Positions 12,023 to 22,214 are shown, counted from the stretch's first letter. The stretch is DNA of 64,000 bases from Atrina japonica (GCA_030159075.1 BROG01000078.1:154501-218500); one strand, 5' to 3'. Numbers and translations: made by a program. Notes: a model not told the origin generated them from the sequence alone.

Positions 12023-13723
12023 GATTTAATTTCTTTCTTTCAATACTGAATGCCCATTTACAAGTACATATGATTCTCTTAAGCTATAAGGAAATCTTTT
12101 TTTCCTTATTGTCATTTACATTGTAACATTTGAGACTTTCATATGAGCTTAAAACTGACATCCCAGGTCACAGAAGGTTTGACTCATAAAAGAACACTCA
12201 CGACATTGGCGTCAGTCCAGAGCTGAGCACAGGTCAAAATTTGTAGCACTTCACCATAAGCTGTTGACATCTCAATATATGTGAAAAATTTGCAGGATGT
12301 AAATCAACAATCAAACAAACTAAGAGTCATTTACTTTTATGGGGATATGTGCATCACTGGCTTTACATGTAAGTGAAGTGCTACAAATTTTGACCTATCC
12401 GTATGCATAATACTTTGGACTAGTGCCAAAGCAATGATGGTTCTTTAACAGCTTCTGCTTTGACATGGGACATTCACGTCTTGTGGGAAGTGTTAAGCAA
12501 ATGAACAGTTGCAGTAATTAGATTCTTTCAGTCGTATAGTAACTATATGCATCAAGTAATTGCTGGAAATTGCAAGTTGCCAGATGCAATTCCTACATGT
12601 ACAAATGCATGTCAACCAAGGCCATTGTGGTTAATGTATATATTTCCATTATAGAGGGCAAAGCCCTCATTTATGTAGAGAAGCTCACATTTTTATTCCT
12701 ACTACATCCGGGGACCCATACTACTAATCAAAAAAATTCTGCTCACATCGGGAAATTGCACAAGGCATAAACAAAATGTCGGAATTGCAAAGTCATTTCT
12801 TCAAAGCGCACCGCAAATGATTTAATAAAGTAATGTGCCAGCAAACGTTTTGCAGACTGAGATTAGGCTTAAACAACTAAGGGTGTACATTGAACCCGAT
12901 CACAAAGCGCATCCATTATTCGGGTAATGTGAACTGCTCGAAGTGATGGATACTCTGGGATAGAGTAAAGTATATAGCATAAAAACATAATGTTGCATTT
13001 AATTCATGACTGATAAATTATACATAGATTCTATTTAGGTTTCAACACCAAGGAAACAGTCAGCCACTCAATATTTTGTTTAAAACAATTAGTGAATGAC
13101 CGGGACAGTTAGGCCTACGTGATAAAAACACTGAACATTAATCTCTTTCGGGATTTTGTCGTTTTGAGCACTCCCGACAAAGGGCAACGCGACAGATTCC
13201 CAAAAGGGATTAACTGAATATGTAAAACTGATGACGCATGCTTTCGCCCTCTCCATAGGTTTACCTATGTATTATTTATATTCTTATTTGTTTTATGAAT
13301 ATTTTCAAATTTTGTAAATAATGAATTTCCAATATTCCTGAAAAACTTATCAACCAACCAAAGGCAAAGACAAATTCTATACACACTGTAGGTCTAACTT
13401 ACATGAATGGGTAAGAATGCATTTAGAAAATGTATTAAATAACTAACATAATATTGAATAAGATATTGAACGGGGTTGTTCAGAAACAATGTATACTTGT
13501 ACAGTAATGCAGTACATGTATTTTGCATAATTTACTATATAATCTCGCCATTCTTAATAAATGAATTGAGGACTCTTCTTTGTTTTTGAGTGAAATTTAA
13601 ATCTAAAATAAATGCAACAGACGGAAACTGTCTCCCGTGTTCTTAAAATTAATGAATATACGCCAATTTGTACAGCTGTTCAAAAAAGATACGATTCACG
13701 TATGACTCCAATGCTGATGCCAT
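10108..13723 (-). CDS. LSM8: LSM8, U6 snRNA-associated Sm-like protein (4 exons)
   Basis: Exons on the minus strand are 13723-13693, 11583-11543, 11306-11179 and 10198-10108. They total 291 nt and give 96 residues plus stop, the same length as the human protein. All introns have GT/AG ends and matching phases (1, 0, 2). The protein starts MASALESYVNR, continues through the Sm1 motif (VSIVTADGRIIVGTLKGFD) and the Sm2 motif (GLYIIRGDNVAVIG), and ends in the acidic, conserved KAEPLNAVAH tail. In the family, LSM8 defines the nuclear LSm2-8 ring that binds the 3' oligo-U of U6 snRNA and supports splicing; the tail distinguishes it from LSM1. The two first coding exons are very small (31 and 41 nt). 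Intron 1 is about 2.1 kb and carries a microsatellite and an inverted-repeat element. The start is fixed by the conserved SALE-Y-N-R N terminus. Upstream lies the probable divergent promoter shared with MRPL2. Confidence 0.95.
11983..12022. repeat. (AC)n microsatellite in LSM8 intron 1
   Basis: Near-perfect CA dinucleotide run with one 'aaac' interruption. Confidence 0.9.
12196..12445. mobile_element. Inverted-repeat element (MITE-like) in LSM8 intron 1
   Basis: The left arm contains 'aggtcaaaatttgtagcact' and the right arm its complement 'gtgaagtgctacaaattttg'. Similarity continues outward through 'cagtccagag' and 'ctttggactagtgcc'. Arms of about 65 bp flank a ~110 bp centre with no ORF. 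No other copy was recognised in the window. Confidence 0.6.
13150..13215. repeat. Short imperfect palindrome
   Basis: 'ttaatctctttcgggatttt' pairs with 'gattcccaaaagggattaa' around a short centre. It could be a MITE remnant or a structured RNA element within LSM8 intron 1. No function is assigned. Confidence 0.45.
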
Positions 13724-14005
13724 CCTATGCTCTATGTCTTCTTGTTCGTTTTACATACGCCGGAAGCCATGTGCAACGACGGGACCAAACATTGTACTGA
13801 TATATATATTTTTTATGAATTTTCTCGAGGGACAAACTACTTAAATTATTGTCTCCAGCAAACTTTTTAACACAATTTTTATAATATATTAATGCATTTA
13901 TCATCACTTTAATTTTATCTAAATGTTGATTATCTAAATCCTATATCGATTTAAAAAATAGTTTTACAGACTGCCCCCTTTTATACATGCGCAGGAGGAG
14001 TAAAG
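13724..14005. promoter_or_regulatory. Probable bidirectional promoter, LSM8 / MRPL2
   Basis: This 282 bp interval separates the LSM8 start codon (minus) from the candidate MRPL2 start codon (plus). It contains an ETS-type CCGGAAG at 13760-13766, close to LSM8. Near MRPL2 it has a 'ttttatacatgcgcagg' stretch holding an NRF-1-like half site (GCGCATG on the minus strand). The centre is very AT-rich. Divergent pairing of housekeeping genes with ETS/NRF-1 sites is a known arrangement; assigning it here is inference and depends on the MRPL2 exon 1 call. Confidence 0.45.
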
Positions 14006-14034
14006 ATGGCAGCTCCCATGCCAGCCGGCTTGAT
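14006..14034 (+). CDS. MRPL2: Candidate MRPL2 first coding exon
   Basis: ATG in a strong context (aagATGG) opens the peptide MAAPMPAGL and ends with two bases (AT) before a GT (gtgaca). The secure exon at 22323 needs exactly two bases from its predecessor, because it begins with the third base of a codon. Joining gives MAAPMPAGLI then CCLSTSSPLLHKSPNK, a plausible mitochondrial presequence. The donor is weak against the usual gtaagt/gtgagt, and a phase match alone happens one time in three by chance. I saw no better candidate between 16.7 and 22.3 kb, but the search was by eye. The resulting intron would be 8.3 kb and contain ERCC1. Confidence 0.4.
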
Positions 14035-14532
14035 GTGACATTGGTTAGAAGTAAAACATCAGTACTTGAATCATGACATCAATTTTAGCGCGACAGATCA
14101 TTTCACTTGTACGATCTCATAACAAAAAATCTATTTGCAGTACATTGAACGCATTTCAAAGGTAATGATACATTTATTTCAATTTTTGTTGTTTGGTATT
14201 GGTAAACTCTCGAAGAACGGATGGGGGGGTGGGGGGTGTTCAGACTCAGAGGTAGCAGGTCGACCCGTTCCCAAGTCGTTCCGGCCCCAAGTCAATTCGA
14301 CCCCGTATAATGCAACGTTATACTATCGTATTATGTATCCGAATTAGTTTTGTCAATTATTTCTCAATTGTAATGGTATTTTAAAACAAGACAAAATGTT
14401 GCTTTTAGAGCAAAATCTCTATATTAGGTAGGGTCATGCTATACTCCAACAATGTTTTCACCAGTGCATTTTAATTTTTGCATAACCCTGCATAAAAGTA
14501 CAAGTAGGTCTATCGTTATACAGAAATGTATG

Positions 14533-14754
14533 CAGGGGCTGAAAATTTTCTTTCAGCTGCTTGGGTCCAGGACTTTTTTGTCAAATTTTGCATGGATCCT
14601 GTCCTTTAACGTATGGGTCCAGAAATTGACAGAGTAATCATTCATCGATTCAGAAATGTTAGGTCCTCGGACCCACACAGTAGGTTAATGATAGGGTCCA
14701 AAAGTAAAATATGTTGGTCTCGGACCTCTGACTTAAGGAATATTCAGCCCCTGG
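14533..14754. mobile_element. hAT-like MITE
   Basis: The ends are inverted: 'caggggctgaaaattttc' at the left and 'gaatattcagcccctg' at the right. CAGGG ends are typical of hAT elements. Internal 'gggtcc' and 'ggacctc' words repeat. Flanks do not show a clean 8 bp duplication. About 222 bp, non-coding. Confidence 0.6.
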
Positions 14755-14759
14755 TATAT

Positions 14760-15712
14760 GGTCATATTTTAAAATATTGCAGCATACTGGTACATGTACA
14801 TTCACGGTATTAATATCGCAAACATACATGTATTACTACAATATTTATACATACTCATTTGTCTTTGCATGTGTCAATAAAGAATTCCAAATAAGAATCT
14901 AAAATTCTAAATTGAGGTGTCAGGTCAACTCGGTACTTTAATTTATGTAATTAGGACATCGCAGTACCTATGTTTAGCTAACTCGGTACTAACTCTTGTA
15001 CATGTATGTTCTGATGAGTCTTTGATACGTGAATTGAATTTCTTAATTTGTTCATTAATTATTATTTGACGTCATCAAACAACATAAATCAAAAGAAAGA
15101 CTGCTGCACTGTAGATGTTCGTAGATAATAAAAATACAAAGTGATAAAAAATACTCTTGAAGTTTAATACATGACGCAAACAACTTTTTCGTCGGTGTGA
15201 AAGATTTGAATGTGACGATCGAATTCAACAATTGCTTCAAACAATTATTATTTTTCTGATCAACTGCATATAAATTTTATCATTCAACCACGGAGAAAAT
15301 ATCGTTTTGTCAGCTTCAGTGGGCGTGCACCCCACGCCCACTCTAAGGCAATCAATGAATAGTGCTAATTCCAACCAGTACCTATCGGCTTTGTAATTAT
15401 TATCTTCAATATGGAGCCTGGAAGCAGATAGTCTATAACAAGTATTAAAGTTAAATTCTGTTATAAAAATATCCACAGATACAGAGTAGTCAGTTTAATA
15501 CAATTACCGAGATGTCCATCTTCAGCATTTTCTTGTTGTTGAGTGGGAAAATAAAATAAACAGAATTATGACAATGGAAGGAAGTTTCATTACGTGTATT
15601 GAAATTAGTTTGACTGATTACAAATGACAGATTTCTGATTTTTGGATAACCAGCTGTCCTCTTACTTTCAGTTATTACTGTTTGTAAGCAAGAAACAGAA
15701 ATTGGATTCAAA
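14760..15712 (+). other. ERCC1 upstream region
   Basis: No exon is recognised. It contains the GC-rich palindrome at 15318-15342 and an otherwise AT-rich sequence up to the ERCC1 ATG. Several ACATGT words occur near 14790-14830 and 15000. Confidence 0.4.
15318..15342. promoter_or_regulatory. GC-box palindrome upstream of ERCC1
   Basis: 'agtgggcgtg' is followed, after five bases (caccc), by its perfect complement 'cacgcccact'. Both arms carry a GGGCGTG Sp1/KLF-like core, one per strand. This stands out in an AT-rich background and lies about 370 bp upstream of the ERCC1 start codon. Its role as a promoter element is inferred. Confidence 0.4.
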
Positions 15713-16705
15713 ATGGCTGACAAAAAGAAATTCCAAATACCATCGGCTACAGAAATGGAAAAAAATCAAGATTCCAAACTTACAAAGTCAATCAGTGCAT
15801 TTGACAAATTTAAGCAAATGAAAAAAGATGGGAAAATTTCAGATGTGTGTGATCTTGATCAGACCTTGAAGTTAGAGGGCTCCGGAACAGCGAAAAATAA
15901 GTCACATGGTGGAAATAATGACTCACAGTATACAGGCCTTCAGAATAAGGCCAAAATCGATCAAAATCATGTCAGTTTCCCTGCAAAAAGTGTGACACAA
16001 ACAACAAAATCAGACATGAAGTCTGAAGCATCTGTGGTAAAACCGTCAACATCCACCGATTCCGTTTCACTGACGGCAAAATCAGGGACTGGAAACTATA
16101 TTGTTGTCAACATACGTCAACGTGGAAACCCTATCCTAAAACATATTCGGAGCATTCCATATGAGTATGGGGACATAGTACCAGATTATGTCATGGGGCA
16201 AGCAACTTGTGCTCTGTTTCTAAGTTTACGCTATCATCAACTGAATCCAAACTACATCCATGATCGTCTGAAAAAACTAGGTCGCAGTTACGAGTTGCGT
16301 GTGCTCCTTGTTCAAGTTGATATTAAGGAACCTCAACATCTAGTGAAAGATTTAGCAAAAATTTGCATTTTAGTCGACTGCACGCTTATTTTAGCATTTA
16401 GTCCGGAGGAGGCGGGGCGATACCTAGAGACCTACAAAGTGTATGAAAATAAACCACCAGATGCAATCATGGAAAAAACAGAAAAAGATTCTATGTCCAA
16501 AATGGTTGATTGCCTTACCTCAGTTAAATCTGTTAACAAAACAGACTCGATGACCGTGTTATCAAAATTCGGAACCCTGGAAGGAATTATAAATGCATCT
16601 AAAGAAGATCTATCTCTTTGTCCTGGTTTTGGGCCCCAAAAAGCTAAACGACTGCATGATCTGTTCCAAGAGCCTTTTCTTAAAGTTAAGAAAATGAAGG
16701 AATGA
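15713..16705 (+). CDS. ERCC1: ERCC1 DNA excision repair protein (single exon)
   Basis: A 330-residue ORF; human ERCC1 is 297. ERCC1 is the non-catalytic partner of the XPF (ERCC4) nuclease, acting in nucleotide excision and interstrand-crosslink repair in the nucleus. Residues 1-130 are a low-complexity Lys/Ser/Thr-rich N terminus. The central nuclease-like domain spans about 135-255, with GNPILK at 138, PDYVMGQ at 157, [10 protein letters not shown] after it, RVLLVQVD, and [13 protein letters not shown] near 230. It carries no ERKXXXD nuclease motif, as expected for ERCC1. The tandem helix-hairpin-helix domain is at ~262-326, with SVNKTDS and [12 protein letters not shown] at 303-314, the XPF-binding and DNA-binding part. 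The start has a strong context (aaaATGG), and conserved sequence runs to the stop without interruption. Vertebrate ERCC1 is split into many exons, so the intronless form is notable. It is intact with no disabling change. Confidence 0.97.
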   Translation: MADKKKFQIPSATEMEKNQDSKLTKSISAFDKFKQMKKDGKISDVCDLDQTLKLEGSGTAKNKSHGGNNDSQYTGLQNKAKIDQNHVSFPAKSVTQTTKSDMKSEASVVKPSTSTDSVSLTAKSGTGNYIVVNIRQRGNPILKHIRSIPYEYGDIVPDYVMGQATCALFLSLRYHQLNPNYIHDRLKKLGRSYELRVLLVQVDIKEPQHLVKDLAKICILVDCTLILAFSPEEAGRYLETYKVYENKPPDAIMEKTEKDSMSKMVDCLTSVKSVNKTDSMTVLSKFGTLEGIINASKEDLSLCPGFGPQKAKRLHDLFQEPFLKVKKMKE

Positions 16706-16967
16706 CATTGATTAAATTTTTGAAATGGAAATATCAAAATGGAATTTGCACAATTTTTTCCCAGAATATTTTAGGATAAATTTGTTTTTTCTTTATAATT
16801 AAATGTGCATAATGTATTTTTAAAACATCTACATGTACATATACACACACAAAGGAAAACAATGAATTGATTAGAAAAAAAGTTTTACATATATTTTTTC
16901 TACGTGTACTTAGAACACATAGTATATTTATCTAGTTACATGTACAAATTGATTATTACATGTATGT
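16706..16967 (+). other. ERCC1 3' region
   Basis: AT-rich 3' UTR-like sequence. An ATTAAA hexamer lies near 16798 and could serve as a polyadenylation signal. No poly-A tract or target-site duplication marking a retrocopy is obvious. Confidence 0.35.
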
Positions 16968-17456
16968 AAATATTATAAACATACTACCATAGCTATTATG
17001 CTCAAGACGATACCGTTTTTGTCAATTAGACTTCATCAGTTGAGCTCCAATTTAAAAGTTATGTGTATTTTCTAAAGAGAAAGTGGTATTATACAAGGCC
17101 AAATAATATCTCTAAAAGTATAGGCGAAATCCATTTAAAAGTAACCACTGTAAAAATGACTATCTTAGCTTTAGAAAAAAATTTGAATTTAAATGGTGTT
17201 AACAGTGCCAAATATTACTTTAGTATAAGATGAAAGCTGGTACCAAAATACCAGGTACTAGGTTTATGTATACCCTCGGGGACTCAAACGGTCCACCAGC
17301 AGTGGCAACAACCTAGTGGTTATAAATATTATAAACATACTACCAAAGCCATAATGCTCAAGACGATACCGTTTCTGTCAATTAGACTTCATCAGTTGAG
17401 CTCCAATTTAAAAGTTATGTGTATTTTCTAAAGAGAAAGTGATATTATACAACTAT
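16968..17456. repeat. Dispersed ~356 bp repeat, tandem partial dimer
   Basis: A 125 bp segment ('tattataaacatactacc', 'gctcaagacgata', 'gagctccaatttaaaagtt', 'ctaaagagaaagtg') appears at 16970-17099 and again at 17326-17450. The spacer contains 'aaggccaaataatatctcta', 'taccaggtactaggtttatg' and 'ccctcggggactc'. Related copies: 27925-28105, 34258-34335, 35848-36200, about 37430-37640 and 51115-51850. No ORF. Confidence 0.8.
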
Positions 17457-17600
17457 AGTCTAAACTATTACTTATTTATTTTGTATAAAATTTGTTTTTT
17501 TTTTTTTTATTCAATTAATGAATTATACATTGTGTATTGTGATATGATTTGAAACATGCATTCTGATTCTGGGCTTGTCACCTTCTTTCCTAGGTCAAAA

Positions 17601-17683
17601 TTTCTGCCCTGATTTTAAGCAATTTTTGTTGTTGGTAAAAACGATTTTACCAGAAAAAAAATTGCTTAAAATCGGGGCAGAAA
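17601..17683 (+). ncRNA. Pre-miRNA-like hairpin (candidate)
   Basis: 'tttctgccctgattttaagc' continuing through 'aattttt' pairs with the 3' arm 'attgcttaaaatcggggcag' plus 'aaa'. That is about 27 continuous pairs with one G-U position, then a small asymmetric bulge, then GGTAAAA/TTTTACC and a tight loop. Overall size (~83 nt) and shape fit an animal pre-miRNA, but a tiny MITE would look the same. No seed match to a known miRNA is claimed. Confidence 0.3.
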
Positions 17684-17800
17684 GTTCAGCCTACTTCTTT
17701 CCTTACATGTATAATGTAATTCAGTCTGTAAGTACATGTAGCATGATTATTTTGAATTTGGACAAAAATAATGATGATTTCATATAGTAAAAAGCCAACA

Positions 17801-17819
17801 TATATATATATACATGTAT

Positions 17820-17897
<78 letters not shown>
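17801..17897. repeat. (AT)n microsatellite
   Basis: Long TA dinucleotide run with two 'acatgta' interruptions at the left end. It generates spurious Tyr/Ile ORFs on both strands. Confidence 0.95.
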
Positions 17898-17901
<4 letters not shown>

Positions 17902-18365
17902 TCAAGTGTTCCATTGTACATGGGCAAAATTTCCATGTGATAAACTTTGAGAATAATAATGCTTTAAAGATATTGAAGGTTTTTAAATATATTTGTAGCT
18001 CCAGGAAAATAAATACATGTACGATTATGTACAAAATGTACATTTGTAGCTAATAGGAGTATGATCTATAAAGTAAACCAGTAGAATTGTATCCATACAT
18101 CCTTGTACAACCCAGGGAATCCCCCCCCTGAAAAATATGAAGTTATTACATGTACATGTACATTTAAGTTGTGTTTATGAATGTTTGTCATGATTATGTC
18201 ACATTCATTTTCACATTAGCAATGACATATGTATTGTACAGATTTATAAAAAGTTTGATGAATTAAAAAAAAAGATTATTTATTTAAATTATGATTTTGT
18301 TTGTGTTTTATCTCTGTAAATCTGCAGTCTATGTACATGTAGAATATGATTTTGACTGAATAAAG

Positions 18366-18625
18366 TAGTGATCTGGTTACCCAGTATACTTTATTGAATT
18401 TAAAAAAGAGTTGATCTGGTTACCTAGTATACTTTATTGAATTTGAAAAAGAGTTGATCTGGTTACCTAGTATACTTTATTGAATTTTAAAAAGAGTTGA
18501 TCTGGTTACCTAGTATACTTTATTGAATTTTAAAAAGAGTTGATCTGGTTACCTACATGTAGTATACTTTATTGAATTTGAAAAAGAGTTGATCTGGTTA
18601 CCTACACTTTATTGAATTTTCAGAA
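18366..18625. repeat. Minisatellite, ~45-58 bp unit, 6 copies
   Basis: The unit is 'gttgatctggttacctagta' plus 'tactttattgaatttaaaaaaga'. One copy has an 'acatgt' insertion, and the last copy has lost 'agtat'. Confidence 0.92.
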
Positions 18626-18919
18626 GGAGGTGATCATCTTACAGTATACAATGTACAAAAGTAGGTTATGAATCATGTTACTATAATGTACTTGTCTTCC
18701 AAAGTGGCTAGCACTAGATGCATGGATTTTTTTGTACCGTCTGCCACCTAAGTCAGTTAAATGTAGTTATTTGTGCATCTAGTGACAGCCCATGGAACTC
18801 GACTGACAAAGTAATGTTTGCTATAAATGAAGATGTATTTATAATAATATATTATATTATACATGTATATTAATGTCACCAGGCTGTGACAAATTTGTGA
18901 AAAATGAAACTTTGCTATC

Positions 18920-19115
18920 GAGGTCATCTGTGGCCAAGTGATTACAGCACATAGAACTTAAAATCATGAAATTTCTCACCTCTGTCCAGCACAGGTATGA
19001 GTCCCACTGGAATCTAAGCTGATTATGTGTATGTGGTTTAACAATTTACTTAGGGAAAACTTGTGGACCTTTCCTGGATACAATGTATATTGTAAACAGA
19101 TTTTTTTCCTTCATT
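18920..19115 (+). mobile_element. SINE, Ser/Leu-tRNA-derived, plus orientation
   Basis: The head reads 'tggccaagtgattacagcac' (A-box-like), then 'atgagtccca' as a degenerate B box, then 'aatctaagctgattatgtg' and 'aatttacttaggg'. These match the body of copies at 45945-46130 and 58175-58325. Both pol III boxes are degraded. Confidence 0.65.
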
Positions 19116-19183
19116 GACTTCATAATCATTAAGATTTGGCTTCCACCAAACTAAAGAATTGTTAAGTCTGGCTTAAAATACCA

Positions 19184-19285
19184 CTTGCTCCTCAACCCCT
19201 GAAAAACAATGGACTCTTCTGTAAATCAATGGAATAGACCAGTCCAAATGTGTTTTAGGGGTAAATGGGTTATAACTGATTTGAC
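19184..19285. repeat. Short dispersed repeat ('cccctgaaaaacaatgg')
   Basis: 'ctgaaaaacaatggactctt' and 'agtccaaatgtgttttaggg' occur in reverse orientation at about 52790-52880 and 54890-54990. It is roughly 90-100 bp and the ends are 'aaccc..tcaccc'-like. A MITE is likely. Confidence 0.6.
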
Positions 19286-20055
19286 TGGGGACTGGTGCTA
19301 AGTGTCCTCTGAGGTAAGAGATCACTTTGTAAACCCACTCCACACTTGCCAGTCTTGAAAAATTTTTCATGGGGGAGATTTTTCAATCTCATGGGGGAGA
19401 CTCTAAATTTTAGGAAGAATTAATACAAAAATTATAAATTTTTCATGGGGGAGATATGTATTTTTCTTGAAGAAATTATTAAAATTGTAATAAAAAATAT
19501 GGAGTCTCTCTCTTTATGGAGCGAACTTGGCAAATATGTCACTCAACTCATGATTACATGTAGGTATGTGTATTTTACTCTGGTTCAAAGATAATAAAAT
19601 GATATTATGTTGATTTTACTTACATTGAATCCAAAACTTATATTCTTAAGAAGTCCTTTAGGAATGCAACAAATAAATTCTCTTTTGTTCTCTTTAAAAT
19701 CAATTGTGATACAAAATGAACTCTTTCCTAATCTGAAATAAAAGTACCCACGTTGTACATGTACATACATGTACAGAATGTCTGTCCAAGGTGCCTTTTT
19801 GTCTTTTTTTATTTAATATGTTTAATTGTCCAAAGTGTCTTTCTATATTCTTACATACATTTGTTCAACCTTGTGATAAATACAGAAATAAAAAAAAATT
19901 CTAAATTGTAATTTCTAATTTAGTTGTCTGATACCTGTATCTGTCAGAATTTCTTGATATTAAAATGTCCTTATAAATACAGGTTGAATTGTTCATGTAC
20001 ATGTACAGATACGATTCATGTCAAACTATAAAATCAAGATGAGGTAATAAAGGCT

Positions 20056-20245
20056 GTACAGTGAAACTTGTATATAACGACCTCCTTAGGGACACAAGAA
20101 CACTGGTCTTTATAAGGAGATGGTCTTTATATAGAGGTTGATTTGAACACAAATAATACTATTGGGGACGGCAAAAAATGGTCTTTGTGACCAGGTGGCC
20201 TTTATACACAGGTGGTCACTAAAGTAGCTTTTACTGTATTTGTAT
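20056..20245. mobile_element. MITE with ACAGTRAAAC ends
   Basis: The left end 'acagtgaaacttgtatataa' is inverted against 'gtagcttttactgt' at the right. The interior holds repeated 'ggtctttat' words. The left half of a relative is at 44757-44830 ('acagtaaaacctgctatag'). Confidence 0.55.
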
Positions 20246-20472
20246 ACATGAATGCATGCACATTGTACTAAGGGTGTTAGAAGGAAGACTAATATACAGT
20301 TGTATTAAAGAAATAATATTAGAGTTATCTCCCTTGATGTACCAAACTCAAAAAACAATAGTACATATGTACATGTACTAAAATGTTGTCCATCAATAGC
20401 ATGCTTACAGTAAAGCACATATCCCGGTAATGATATGCGTAAGGAAGCTCAAGACTATATGTACATGTAAGA

Positions 20473-21030
20473 ATAAACCATCCTTATTCCTTGATTTTCT
20501 GCAGACCATCCTTACTCCTTAGTTTTTTTCAGTAAACCATAGTAATTCTGTAATTTTCTGCAGACCATCCTTACTCCTTAGTTTTTTTCAGTAAACCATA
20601 GTAATTCTGTAATTTTCTGCAGACCACCCTTACTCCTTAATTATTTCAGTAAACCATAGTTATTCTGTAATTTTCTGCAGACCATCCTTACTCCTTAATT
20701 ATTTCAGTAAACCATAGTAATTCTGTAATTTTCTGCAGACCATCGTAAACCATAGTAATTCTGTAATTTTCTGCAGACCATTCTTACTCCATAATTATTT
20801 CAGCAAACCATTCCTAATTCTGTAATTTTCAGCACATCCTTACTCCTTAATTATTTCAGTAAACATAGTAATTCTGTAATTTTCAGCACCATCCTTACTC
20901 CTTAATTATTTCAGTTAACCATAGTTCTTCTGTATTTTCTGCAGACCATCCTTACTCCTTAGTTTTTTTCAGTAAACCATAGTTATTCTGTAATTTTCTG
21001 CAGACCATTCTTATTCCTTAATTTCCTAAT
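20473..21030. repeat. Minisatellite, ~59 bp unit, ~9 copies
   Basis: The unit contains 'cagtaaaccatagtaattct', 'gtaattttctgcagaccatc' and 'cttactccttaattatttc'. Several copies are truncated. It is followed immediately by a different array. Confidence 0.92.
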
Positions 21031-21432
21031 TCTTAAAAGGCACAATATCCTACATGTAATTCTTTCATTTTCAGCACAGTATCCTACATGTAATTCTTTC
21101 AGTTTCAGCACAGTATCTTACATGTAATTCTTTCATTTTCAGCACAGTATCCTACATGTAATTCTTTCATTTTCAGCATTATCACATGTAATTCTTTCAT
21201 TTTCAGCACAATATCCTACATGTAATTCATTTTCAGCATTTTACATGTAATTTTTCATTTTCAGCACAGTATCCTACATGTAATTCTTTCATTTTCAGCA
21301 CAGTATCCTACATGTAATTCTTTCATTTTCAGCACAGTATCCTACATGTAATTCTTTCATTTTCAGCACAGTATCCTACATGTAATTCTTTCATTTTCAG
21401 CACAGTATCCTACATGTAATTCTTTCATTTTA
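21031..21432. repeat. Minisatellite, 34 bp unit, ~12 copies
   Basis: The unit is 'cacagtatcctacatgtaat' plus 'tctttcattttcag'. Most copies are near-identical; two are shortened. Each unit carries a splice-acceptor-like 'tttcattttcag', giving a row of decoy acceptors in the putative MRPL2 intron 1. Confidence 0.92.
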
Positions 21433-21830
21433 GCAAACTATTCTAGGTCTTGGTTTCAACAATCATTTAGGGACAGGGAGCTAATGGAGTAATTGTGACA
21501 GGAACTGACAACATGTACATGTATACAAATGTATATTGAAATAGGAAACTCAAAGAAGTCTTCCAAATGCAAGTAACCAGAGTCCTTGGTTTAAATACCA
21601 TTCTTGTCATTTTGTTTTACCTTCTTTTTCTTAAATTGGTGCCATATTGAATCCCTACAGTTTGGGATTTAAACCTAAAAAAAAAAAAATTAAAAATAGG
21701 GGGGGGGGGGGAGATGTAATGGTGTTTGGATAAGTATGGTCAGGTTGCTGTGTTGGCAAAACAATTATTTAGATAGCAATCAAGCTGGGTTCAAATTGCA
21801 AACTGGCTGTTCACTTGCGATCATCTATCA

Positions 21831-22013
21831 CAGTGGAACCTGTCTTAAGAGATCCCCCCGCCAATCAGCCACAAATAAGTGGACTATCAAGACAGGTAGA
21901 TCATCAAAAGAGTTTTATTTAATGTATTTTTTTCAACCAATTGGTTTTCAGAATGTGGTCTCACAAGACAGATGGTTATTCATGAGAGTGGTCTTTTAAG
22001 ACAGGTTCCACTG
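21831..22013. mobile_element. MITE, CAGTGGAACCTGTC family, complete copy
   Basis: The 5' end 'cagtggaacctgtcttaaga' and the 3' end 'cttttaagacaggttccact' (then g) form a 20+ bp terminal inverted repeat. The length is 183 bp. Relatives lie at 9187-9290, 57006-57183 and 57184-57348. No ORF of its own. Confidence 0.85.
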
Positions 22014-22025
22014 TACTTATACAGA

Positions 22026-22214
22026 CTACAAAATAACACAGGAGCGATCGATCAGGTTACGTGGAGGTAACGACACATACAAATCACGTAAGCTGTTCGT
22101 TCTCATTGAATTTCATTTTTAGGTCTTCATTATTGCTATCCTAACCTACAGGTTATGGTCATTCCTTTTAGAGTAACCAGTAAATGGGTCACGACGATTT
22201 CCATTATTTTGTGG
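22026..22214. mobile_element. MITE with CYACAAAATAACA ends, copy 1
   Basis: It starts 'ctacaaaataacacagg' and ends 'ccattattttgtgg'. The copy at 55965-56147 is its reverse complement along the full length: shared 'gtcttcattattgc', 'aggttatg/aggttacg', 'cttttagagtaacc' and 'gtaaatgggt'. 189 bp, non-coding, lying 12 bp from the preceding MITE. Confidence 0.8.

Noticed and set aside
16968..17456. Solo-LTR retrotransposon with 125 bp direct repeats
   Set aside because: No TG...CA ends, primer-binding site or polypurine tract, and other copies show a rotated order, which fits a tandem unit better than an LTR pair.
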